From Rhodocyclaceae bacterium (lineage in GTDB: Bacteria; Pseudomonadota; Gammaproteobacteria; Burkholderiales; Rhodocyclaceae), in contig JAUXNZ010000175.1 in assembly GCA_030682595.1 (NCBI GenBank), positions 1 to 6,638 of the forward strand: a DNA stretch of 6,638 nt, given 5' to 3'. The stretch's first letter is position 1. The number at the start of each line of letters is the position of its first letter. This document shows positions 1 to 5,705 of the stretch, piece after piece. A model generated the notes under the pieces. The model made no database searches. It had not been told where the DNA came from and was given only the letters and a program-made list of their open reading frames with translations. The translations under genes were made by a program, and so were the position numbers.

Positions 1-214
1 CCCGCAGGGCGGCATGGACGAGATAGGAGGTCATGATCTTGGTCAGCGACGCCGGCTCGACCTTCTGGCCGGGATTTTGTGCGGCGAGCACCTGGCCCGT
101 GCCGTGATCGATCAACAACCAGGCGCGCGCGGCCAGGGCAGGGGGCGGCTCGTCGGCCTGGACGGTCAGAGTGAACAGGCTCAGCAGGGCGAACAAAAAA
201 GGCAGGAAAGGCAT
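1..214 (-). CDS. dacA: D-alanyl-D-alanine carboxypeptidase (PBP5/6 family), 5' part only
   Basis: Only the first 71 codons are in the window; the gene runs off the low-coordinate edge. The product should be a periplasmic, membrane-anchored penicillin-binding protein that removes the terminal D-Ala from peptidoglycan pentapeptides. Residues 1-20 form a signal peptide (MPFLPFLFALLS..., ending V-Q-A before Asp21, a plausible signal peptidase I site), although its n-region has no basic residue. Residues 30-50 (ARAWLLIDHGTGQVLAAQNP) match the start of the peptidase S11 fold. P54-A-S-L-T-K59 holds the SxxK motif, with Ser56 as nucleophile and Lys59. The SxN and KTG motifs would lie outside. ATG at 214 is the only reasonable start, since no other start lies in frame in the 32-nt spacer, but no Shine-Dalgarno sequence precedes it. 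It probably shares the rlpA transcript. dacC is an equivalent name; the paralogue cannot be decided from this part. Confidence 0.9.
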   Translation of the reverse strand, partial: MPFLPFLFALLSLFTLTVQADEPPPALAARAWLLIDHGTGQVLAAQNPGQKVEPASLTKIMTSYLVHAALR

Positions 215-246
215 GGGTTCGGAGACCGGGGGAGGATTATCGGAAA

Positions 247-1227
247 TCAGAATTCTACTTTGACCAGTACGCTGGGCAGATCGAACGCCGTTTTCAGTTG
301 TTCGGCGATGCGCCGGGCTTCGCTGATATCGGCCCAGGGGCCGAGTTGCAGGCGGTGGAGGTTGCCGGCGCTTCTGACCTGCAGCCGGTCGCCCAGATCG
401 CCCAGGGTGCTGGCGAGTCGCGCCCGCAGCGCTTCGGCGTTGTCGCGGTTGCCGAAGGCGCCGAGTTGCAGATAGTGGCCGCCTTTTTCGACGATGTCCC
501 GCAGCACATTGGCTGGCTCGGGCGGGGGGGCAACAGCCGCCACCTGGAGTGGGGCGGGCGGCGTGGACGACGCGGGCGGTGCGGATGCCGCAGGCGGTGC
601 GGACGCACCGGCCAACACGCTTTCCACGATCACCGTGCCGCTGCCGCTCTCGACGATACCGAGCTTCCAGGCCGCCGCGTAGGAAAGATCGATCACCCGG
701 TGGTGCAGGAAGGGGCCGCGGTCATTGACGCGCAGCACCACCGATTTGCCGGTTTCCGGACCGCCGTTTAGCCGGGTGACGCGCACGTAGGAAGGGATCG
801 GCAACGTCGGGTGCGCGGCCGTCATGGCGAACATGTCGTAGGGCTCGCCGCTCGAGGTTTTCTGGCCGTGGTAGCGCCGCCCGTACCAGCTGGCCACGCC
901 CTGCTGGCGGAAGGACTGGTGCCGGGTCGCCGGCACATAGTCGCGCCCGAATACCACATAGGGGCGATTGGCGAAACGATGCAGGGGCTCGTCGCGCGGC
1001 ACGGCATCGGCAAGCGCGGCCAGATCGACGGCGTCATTTTCGAGCGGGCCATCGTCAAGATAAAAGCCGCCGCCGCGTTTGGTCACGACCGGTTTCTTGT
1101 CCTGAAAAGTCGGCGCTGGCGGGACGGCGGCCGGCGGCGCACCCGTTCCTTCAACGACGGGTTTGGGCGGCTGACCACCGCAAGCAGCAAGCATCAATAG
1201 CGCAAGGAATGAAAGGCGGTTTCTCAC
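247..1227 (-). CDS. rlpA: RlpA-type septal/peptidoglycan lytic transglycosylase lipoprotein (DPBB + SPOR)
   Basis: The 326-residue product is an envelope lipoprotein. The start is GTG at 1227, which overlaps the rodA stop (GTGA). It is chosen because it gives a short lipoprotein signal: basic Arg2/Arg4, a hydrophobic core, and lipobox L13-A-A-C16. The frame stays open far upstream through rodA, but that part is shadow sequence. Cys16 would be lipidated. Residues about 17-50 are a Pro-rich linker, and 80-110 carry the block LHRFANRPYVVFGR. Residues about 110-203 are the double-psi beta-barrel (GVASWYG at 110-116, GQKTSSGEPYD at 121-131, VNDRGPF at 167-173). His139 and Asp169 sit where the residues needed for lytic transglycosylase activity lie in Pseudomonas RlpA, so activity on denuded glycan is likely. 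Residues 205-238 are an Ala/Pro/Ser linker. Residues about 249-326 are a SPOR domain (YLQLGAF, later LQLGPW), which in this family binds denuded septal peptidoglycan. No clear ribosome binding site is seen, so translational coupling to rodA is inferred. Confidence 0.95.
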   Translation of the reverse strand: MRNRLSFLALLMLAACGGQPPKPVVEGTGAPPAAVPPAPTFQDKKPVVTKRGGGFYLDDGPLENDAVDLAALADAVPRDEPLHRFANRPYVVFGRDYVPATRHQSFRQQGVASWYGRRYHGQKTSSGEPYDMFAMTAAHPTLPIPSYVRVTRLNGGPETGKSVVLRVNDRGPFLHHRVIDLSYAAAWKLGIVESGSGTVIVESVLAGASAPPAASAPPASSTPPAPLQVAAVAPPPEPANVLRDIVEKGGHYLQLGAFGNRDNAEALRARLASTLGDLGDRLQVRSAGNLHRLQLGPWADISEARRIAEQLKTAFDLPSVLVKVEF

Positions 1228-2309
1228 TTTTGGACCAACATGCGGTTTTTGTGGATCGACATGAGTATCCCAACGCCCAGCATCAGCGTCACCAGCGCGG
1301 TGCCGCCGTAGCTGACGAAAGGCAGCGGCACCCCAACCACCGGCAGGATGCCGGACACCATGCCGATGTTGACGAAGGCATAGGTGAAGAAGATCAGCGT
1401 GATGGCGCCGGCTACCAGTCGCGCAAAGAGGTTCGCGGCATTGACGGCGATCGAGAGGCCGCGGCCGATCAGGAACGCGTAGAGCACGATCAGTGCCAGG
1501 TTGCCCAGGAGGCCGAGTTCCTCGGCGTAGACGGCAAAAATGAAGTCGGTGTGCCGCTCGGGGATAAATTCGAGCTGCGCTTGCGTGCCCTGGCCCCAGC
1601 CCTTGCCAAGGATGCCGCCGGAACCGATGGCGATGGTCGACTGGATGATGTGGAAGCCCTTGCCGAGCGGGTCCTTCTCGGGGTCGAGCAGCATCAGGAT
1701 GCGTTGCCGCTGATAATCGTGCAGCATGTTCCAGGCGAAAGGCGCGGCGGCGGCGGCGGCGGCGCCCAGGCCGATGAGCACCTTCCACGGCAGGCCGGCC
1801 AGAAAGATGACGTAAAAGCCGGCGGCGAAGACCAGGATCGAGGTGCCCAGGTCGGGCTGTCTGACGATGAGTGCCACGGGAATCAGCAGGATGATCGTGG
1901 CGATGGCGTAATCCTTCAGCCGCAGCATGGCTTCGTGCTTTTGAAAATACCAGGCGAGCATCAGCGGCATGGCGATCTTCATGAGTTCCGATGGCTGGAC
2001 TCGGATGAAACCAAGATCCAGCCAGCGGCGCGCGCCCTTCGAAATGTCGCCGAACAGGGCCACGCCGACCAGCAGCAGCACGCCAAAGACATACAGCGGC
2101 GGCGCCAGCGCCATCAGTCGCTGCGGCGGTATCTGGGCGACGATGCGCATCACGACGAGCGCCAGTGCGACATGGGCAAGCTGCGTCCCCATGCGCGCCG
2201 GCGAAGCGCTGGCCATGCTGAGCAGCGCGACCAGCAGCAGCAGTCCGACCAGACCCATCAGCGGGCCGTCGATGGGGGCGATAAATTTTCGCCATGCCTC
2301 GCGCAACAT
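1224..2309 (-). CDS. mrdB: SEDS peptidoglycan glycosyltransferase RodA
   Basis: This is the membrane glycosyltransferase of the elongasome (also named rodA); it polymerises lipid II into glycan strands together with PBP2. The 361-residue length is normal for the family, and about ten hydrophobic segments are visible. Motifs in order are GARRW (92-96), QPSE (105-108), RQPDLGTS (150-157), HIIQSTIAIGSGG (220-232), PERHTDFIFA (250-259) with Asp255 at the site of the catalytic aspartate described for RodA, and the C-terminal SEDS signature from N314 to G336 ending LPFVSYGG. Two adjacent ATG codons (ATGATG) are possible starts. ATG at 2309 is preferred because GGAGG lies 4 nt ahead of it and only 1 nt ahead of ATG at 2312; the latter would add one Met. 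The start overlaps the mrdA stop, and the stop overlaps the rlpA GTG. Residues 183-189 are seven alanines encoded by a CGG-type triplet repeat, lying in a hydrophobic segment. The gene is intact. Confidence 0.97.
   Translation of the reverse strand: MLREAWRKFIAPIDGPLMGLVGLLLLVALLSMASASPARMGTQLAHVALALVVMRIVAQIPPQRLMALAPPLYVFGVLLLVGVALFGDISKGARRWLDLGFIRVQPSELMKIAMPLMLAWYFQKHEAMLRLKDYAIATIILLIPVALIVRQPDLGTSILVFAAGFYVIFLAGLPWKVLIGLGAAAAAAAPFAWNMLHDYQRQRILMLLDPEKDPLGKGFHIIQSTIAIGSGGILGKGWGQGTQAQLEFIPERHTDFIFAVYAEELGLLGNLALIVLYAFLIGRGLSIAVNAANLFARLVAGAITLIFFTYAFVNIGMVSGILPVVGVPLPFVSYGGTALVTLMLGVGILMSIHKNRMLVQK
1745..1764. repeat. Short (CGG)6 triplet repeat inside rodA
   Basis: Twenty bases of perfect CGG repeat on the plus strand read as consecutive GCC alanine codons of rodA and give an uninterrupted run of seven alanines (residues 183-189, the last one GCG). 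The tract lies in a transmembrane segment, so a change of one or two units would keep the frame and might be tolerated. It may simply reflect high GC and Ala-rich membrane helices. Confidence 0.6.
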
Positions 2310-4189
2310 CATTCCTCCGCGGCATCGTCTGCCGGCGCCATGCCCTTCGGCAGCTTGCCGAGCAGGTAGTAGTCGAAGACCTGGCGGGCGATCGGCGCGG
2401 CGGCCTGGGCGCCAAAGCCGCCGTTCTCGACCAGTACCGCGAGGGCGATTTTCGGCTGCTCGGCCGGGGCATAGGCGATGTACAAGGAGTGGTCGCGCAG
2501 CTCCTGCTTCGTCCCGTGGCGCTTGTACTCCGCGCCCTTGAGGGAATACACCTGCGAGGTGCCGGTCTTGCCGGCGGAGACATAACCGGCGTCGGCAAAG
2601 GCGCGCGTGCCGGTGCCTTCGATGTTGACACCGACCAGCGCCCGCTTGATCACGTCGACGTTCGCCTGCTTCCACCCCAGCGATTTCAAGGGCTGCGGTT
2701 CGATCGGCGTTTGCGTTCCGGTCTTCGTGTCGGTGATGTGCTTGACCAGATGCGGGCGAAACATCACGCCGTCGTTGGCGATCGTGGCGATGGCCTGGGC
2801 CAGCTGGATCGGCGTGTAGGCGTTGTAGCCCTGGCCGATGCCGACGGAAATGGTCTCGCCGGCATACCACTTCTGTTGTTCGGGTTTCTTGAAGCGTTTT
2901 TTCTTCCAGGCCGTCGAGGGCAGCACGCCTTCCGATTCGCCCTCGATATCCACGCCGGTGCGTTGCCCCAGGCCGATGCTGCCCATGAAGGCGGCGATGT
3001 TGTCGATGCCCATGTCGTTGGCCAGCACGTAATAATAGGTGTTGCAGGACTGGACGATGGATTTGTACATATCGACCGTGCCATGGCCGCCCTTCTTGTC
3101 GTCGCGGAAGGTATGGTTGCCGAAGTTGAAATAGCCCGGGTCGAAGATGGCCTGCTCGGGCCGCCGCTTGCCGAGTTCCAGCGCCGCCAGCGCCATGAAG
3201 GGTTTGAAGGTCGAGCCGGGCGGATAGGCGCCGTTCAATGCGCGGTTGACCATCGGCTTTTCGGGCGAGTTGTTGAGTTCCCCCCAGTCCGCCAGGCTGA
3301 TCCCGTCGACGAACTGGTTGGGGTCGTAGTTCGGCATTGACACCAGCGCCAGAATGCCGCCGGAAGAGGGCTCGATGGCGACCAGCGCGCCCTTGCGGTC
3401 GCCAAAGGCCTGTTCGACGATTTCCTGCAATTTGGCGTCGAGCGTCAGCGTCAGATTGTTGCCCGGAATCGGTGCGCTGCGCGCCAGCGTGCGCACCGGC
3501 CGGCCGCCGGCATCGACCTCGACCTTTTCGAAGCCGGTGATGCCGTGCAGATCGAACTCATAGTGCTGTTCGAGACCGGTCTTGCCGAAATAATCGGTAC
3601 CGCGATAGTTGGCCTCGGCTCCCCGCCCTTCGATGCGCGCCTGGTCACGTTCGGTAACGCGGCCGATATAGCCCAGCACGTGGGAGGCGACGCCGCCGCG
3701 CGGATACTCCCGGAACAGCCGCGCCTTGATGTCGACCCCGGGGAAACGGAAGCGCCGCGCAATGAACTTCGCTACCTCGGCATCGGTCAGGCGGGTGCGG
3801 ATCGGCAGCGACTCGAAGCGCTTGTTTTCCTCCATCAGTTTCTTGAAACGCCTGCGATCCTTGGGCTGGATGTCGATGAACTCGGTCAGGCCGTCAATGG
3901 TGGTTTCCAGGTCGGGAACCTGACTCGGCGTGATCTCCAGTGTGTAAGCGGAGTAATTGTGCGCCAGCACCTCGCCATTCCGGTCCACGATCAGGCCGCG
4001 GATGGGGGTGATCGGCACCAGGGAGATACGATTGTCCTCGGCGCGCGTTTGATAGTAATCATGTTGCACCACCTGCAACCAGACGAGCCGTCCGAACAGC
4101 AACGCAAAACAGATCAGGACCAGGCCGCCGGCGATGGCCACGCGACGGTTGAACTGCTCCAGATGTTCCTGCGGGTTCTTGAATTCCAT
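2309..4189 (-). CDS. mrdA: Penicillin-binding protein 2 (elongasome D,D-transpeptidase)
   Basis: This is the class B penicillin-binding protein (also named pbpA) that cross-links new glycan made by RodA during side-wall growth. The length of 626 residues is close to E. coli PBP2 (633). Residues 1-16 are cytoplasmic, about 17-40 are a single membrane anchor, and RGLIVDRNGEVLAHN (64-78) begins the pedestal region that in this family contacts RodA and MreC. The transpeptidase domain covers about 260-610 with all three active-site motifs: S326-T-F-K329, S381-C-N383 and K541-T-G543 (KTGTS). Asp350, Asp363, His369 and Cys382 resemble the zinc site reported for PBP2 of Acinetobacter and relatives; this assignment is by position from memory. 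ATG at 4189 shares one base with the mreD stop (TGATG). No Shine-Dalgarno sequence is visible, so reinitiation after mreD is inferred. The stop overlaps the ATG pair of rodA. The gene is intact. Confidence 0.97.
   Translation of the reverse strand: MEFKNPQEHLEQFNRRVAIAGGLVLICFALLFGRLVWLQVVQHDYYQTRAEDNRISLVPITPIRGLIVDRNGEVLAHNYSAYTLEITPSQVPDLETTIDGLTEFIDIQPKDRRRFKKLMEENKRFESLPIRTRLTDAEVAKFIARRFRFPGVDIKARLFREYPRGGVASHVLGYIGRVTERDQARIEGRGAEANYRGTDYFGKTGLEQHYEFDLHGITGFEKVEVDAGGRPVRTLARSAPIPGNNLTLTLDAKLQEIVEQAFGDRKGALVAIEPSSGGILALVSMPNYDPNQFVDGISLADWGELNNSPEKPMVNRALNGAYPPGSTFKPFMALAALELGKRRPEQAIFDPGYFNFGNHTFRDDKKGGHGTVDMYKSIVQSCNTYYYVLANDMGIDNIAAFMGSIGLGQRTGVDIEGESEGVLPSTAWKKKRFKKPEQQKWYAGETISVGIGQGYNAYTPIQLAQAIATIANDGVMFRPHLVKHITDTKTGTQTPIEPQPLKSLGWKQANVDVIKRALVGVNIEGTGTRAFADAGYVSAGKTGTSQVYSLKGAEYKRHGTKQELRDHSLYIAYAPAEQPKIALAVLVENGGFGAQAAAPIARQVFDYYLLGKLPKGMAPADDAAEE
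2314..2318 (-). promoter_or_regulatory. Shine-Dalgarno sequence of rodA within the mrdA 3' end
   Basis: The minus strand reads GGAGG here, within the last Ala-Glu-Glu codons of mrdA. It is 1 nt from the first and 4 nt from the second of two adjacent ATG codons, which favours the second (2309) as the rodA start. It is the strongest ribosome binding site in the window; the other overlapping genes have weak or no match. Confidence 0.7.
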
Positions 4190-4713
4190 CAGATTGGACG
4201 GTTTTCATCGTGTTCGACCGCTCGATACTGCGGTAACAGCAGTATGTAGTTGAGCGGATGCCAGAGCAAAACCGCAACGAAGCTCGACAGAAAATACAGT
4301 ACGCCCGGAAATTCCGCGCCAGTCACCAGGCGAATCATCAGCATGATGAGTTGCGTACCCAGCAACAGCGGCAAAACGTGCAGCGCCTGCGAGACGACCG
4401 GGAACCAGAGGATGCGCCGCGACAAACCGCCGGCGGCGAAGGCGAGCAGCACATAGGCCAGCGCATGCTGGCCCATGACGCTGGCGTTGGCGACATCCAT
4501 CGCGAGACCGAAGAAAAAGGCCGCGCCCATGCCGACCTTGAGCGGTTGGTGGATGCACCAGAACGCCAGGGTCAGCGCCACCCAGTCGGGAATGCCCGGC
4601 AGGCGGCCCAGCGGGATCAGGTTCAGGAGGAGGGCTGCGCAAAGCGACAGGTAGATGAACCAGCCGCGGGCCGGCAGCAGGATGCGCCGGGAGGAGTGGG
4701 TGGGCTGGATCAT
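4189..4713 (-). CDS. mreD: Rod shape-determining membrane protein MreD
   Basis: The 174-residue polytopic inner-membrane protein belongs to the elongasome and works with MreC, helping to couple MreB to RodA-PBP2. The length suits the family. Hydrophobic segments are visible at about 18-36, 44-58, 60-76, 84-97, 105-128 and 135-160. The short conserved stretch GLAMDVANASVMGQHALAY (69-87) resembles the MreD signature of an Asp in a membrane segment followed by G-x-x-A-L, and is the best single identifier. The N-terminus is short and basic (SSRRILLPARG). ATG at 4713 overlaps the mreC stop (ATGA), with a weak AAGG 8 nt upstream. The position between mreC and mrdA supports the identification, which from sequence alone would be weaker because the family diverges quickly. 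Confidence 0.94.
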   Translation of the reverse strand: MIQPTHSSRRILLPARGWFIYLSLCAALLLNLIPLGRLPGIPDWVALTLAFWCIHQPLKVGMGAAFFFGLAMDVANASVMGQHALAYVLLAFAAGGLSRRILWFPVVSQALHVLPLLLGTQLIMLMIRLVTGAEFPGVLYFLSSFVAVLLWHPLNYILLLPQYRAVEHDENRPI

Positions 4714-5627
4714 CTTGCCGACCTTTTGGCCTTCGCCGGTTTTTTTTCCGGATCGACGGGTTCTTCCGGCAGTTCTGGCGCAATGCGCCGGCCGAGTACC
4801 AGTACCTGGCTGTGGCGTTCGACACCGGCCAGTGGCATGGCTTCGATACGCGCGAAGGAAAAGGAATTGTTGCGGTCGATGCTGATCACCCTGGCCACCG
4901 GCAAGCCGGGCAGGTAGATGCCGTCCAGTCCGGAGGTCACCAGCGTATCGTCCGGCTGCACGTCGGCATTGGCCGGCAGGAATTTCAGCTCCATGGCGCC
5001 GCTGCCCGCGCCGGCCACCACGGCACGCAGACCGCTACGCGCCACCTGAACGGGAATCAGCTGGTTCTTGTCGGTCAGCAGGGTGACTTCGCTGGTCAGC
5101 GGAAAAACACGGGTGATCTGGCCGACCACGCCGAGATCGTCGATGACCGCCTGGCCGGTTTCCAGGCCATGGGTCAGGCCGCGATCGATAATGACGCGGC
5201 GGGTAAACGGGTCGCGCGCGGCGTAAAGAATTTCGGCGGCCTGGGCCGGCACGGCGAGCCTTTCCTGCATGGCGAGCAGGGCGCGCAGGCGACGATTTTC
5301 GTCTTCCAGATGCGCCTGGCGCAGCAGCAGGTTGGCCTGCGCCAGTTGGCGCTGGCGCAGCGTGGCATTTTCCTGCAGCAGGCCGGCGAGGTCGGAAAAA
5401 TAGTTGCCGGCTTCGCCCGCGCCCGCGACCGGCAGCAACACGGCTTTTTGCAATGGCCACAGCACGGTGGCCACTGCCATGCGCGCTACTTCGAGCGTGC
5501 GGAAACGCAAATCGGCCACCAGCAACAGCAGGGCCAGGGTAACGAAGAAGGCCAGTCGGACAAGCGGGGCCGGGCCGCGCTTGAAGAAGGGCGGCGGCGT
5601 ATGGCCAATATGACCCGTGGCGGACAT
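4710..5627 (-). CDS. mreC: Rod shape-determining protein MreC
   Basis: The 305-residue bitopic protein forms a periplasmic scaffold that links MreB/MreD to PBP2 and activates it. Residues 1-21 are cytoplasmic, about 22-39 are the membrane anchor (LVRLAFFVTLALLLLVAD), about 80-122 are a heptad-like coiled coil rich in Leu, Gln, Glu and Arg (LLQENATLRQRQ, LEDENRRLRALL), and 125-280 are the two beta-barrel domains (RRVIIDRGLTHGLETGQAV at 143-161, DDTLVTSGLDGIYLPGLPVA at 226-245). Residues 285-305 are a charged Pro/Glu/Lys tail. ATG at 5627 is chosen. A TTG immediately upstream (5630) is in frame and cannot be excluded, because the only purine-rich match, GGGAG at 5643-5647, is 15 nt from the ATG and 12 nt from the TTG. 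Both are longer than usual and suggest weak initiation. A 78-nt spacer with a hairpin separates it from mreB; its stop overlaps mreD. Confidence 0.96.
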   Translation of the reverse strand: MSATGHIGHTPPPFFKRGPAPLVRLAFFVTLALLLLVADLRFRTLEVARMAVATVLWPLQKAVLLPVAGAGEAGNYFSDLAGLLQENATLRQRQLAQANLLLRQAHLEDENRRLRALLAMQERLAVPAQAAEILYAARDPFTRRVIIDRGLTHGLETGQAVIDDLGVVGQITRVFPLTSEVTLLTDKNQLIPVQVARSGLRAVVAGAGSGAMELKFLPANADVQPDDTLVTSGLDGIYLPGLPVARVISIDRNNSFSFARIEAMPLAGVERHSQVLVLGRRIAPELPEEPVDPEKKPAKAKRSAR

Positions 5628-5647
5628 CAAAGCGGCAATTTGCTCCC

Positions 5648-5685
5648 GATAAAATAAAGCTGTGGCGAAAAAAATACGCCACTGC
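5648..5685 (-). terminator. Candidate terminator/attenuator between mreB and mreC
   Basis: On the minus strand the spacer reads GC-A-GTGGCG, a 9-nt loop (TATTTTTTT), then CGCCAC-A-GC, followed directly by TTTATTTTATC. The stem has six perfect pairs (5662-5667 with 5677-5682), an A-A mismatch, and two more G-C pairs (5659-5660 with 5684-5685). A GC-rich stem followed by a U-rich tail in the direction of transcription is the form of an intrinsic terminator. The plus strand has no T-tract after the stem, so the direction is unambiguous. The tail is interrupted by A residues and the loop is large, so partial termination is more likely than complete. Such an element would give more mreB than mreCD message, as reported for E. 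coli. No strength was computed. Confidence 0.5.
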
Positions 5686-5705
5686 GCAGACTACCGGGAA
5701 AGGAC

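Noticed and set aside
215..246. Terminator or promoter between rlpA and dacA
   Set aside because: The 32-nt spacer has no inverted repeat with a T-tract and no recognisable promoter boxes.
1209..2369. Long plus-strand open frame (386 codons) opposite rodA
   Set aside because: It is fully antisense to rodA, its product is Gln/Asp/His/Arg-rich with no domain, and it has the composition expected from the GC-rich codon pattern of the opposite gene.
1228..2631. Upstream extension of the rlpA frame as a larger fusion protein
   Set aside because: The translated part is Arg/Ala/Pro-rich shadow of rodA, whereas the GTG at 1227 gives a proper lipoprotein signal.
2310..2870. Upstream extension of the rodA frame into mrdA
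   Set aside because: The extension lies over the PBP2 C-terminal half, is Arg-rich without motifs, and the Shine-Dalgarno sequence points to the ATG pair at 2309/2312.
2294..3340. Plus-strand open frame (348 codons) opposite mrdA
   Set aside because: It is an antisense shadow of a gene with all catalytic motifs intact; no recognisable family and no ribosome binding context of its own.
4812..5657. Plus-strand open frames opposite mreC and mreD
   Set aside because: They mirror confident genes and have low-complexity Gln/His/Arg/Gly-rich products, as expected for shadow frames.
5682..5689. Eight-base palindrome CTGCGCAG as an operator
   Set aside because: It is short, occurs once, and overlaps the outer hairpin arm; by chance such palindromes are common in GC-rich DNA.
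5628..5705. A separate promoter for mreC in the spacer
   Set aside because: The AT-rich stretch offers loose TATTTT-like boxes but no pair with a -35-like element at normal spacing; the hairpin and U-tract explain the AT-richness better.
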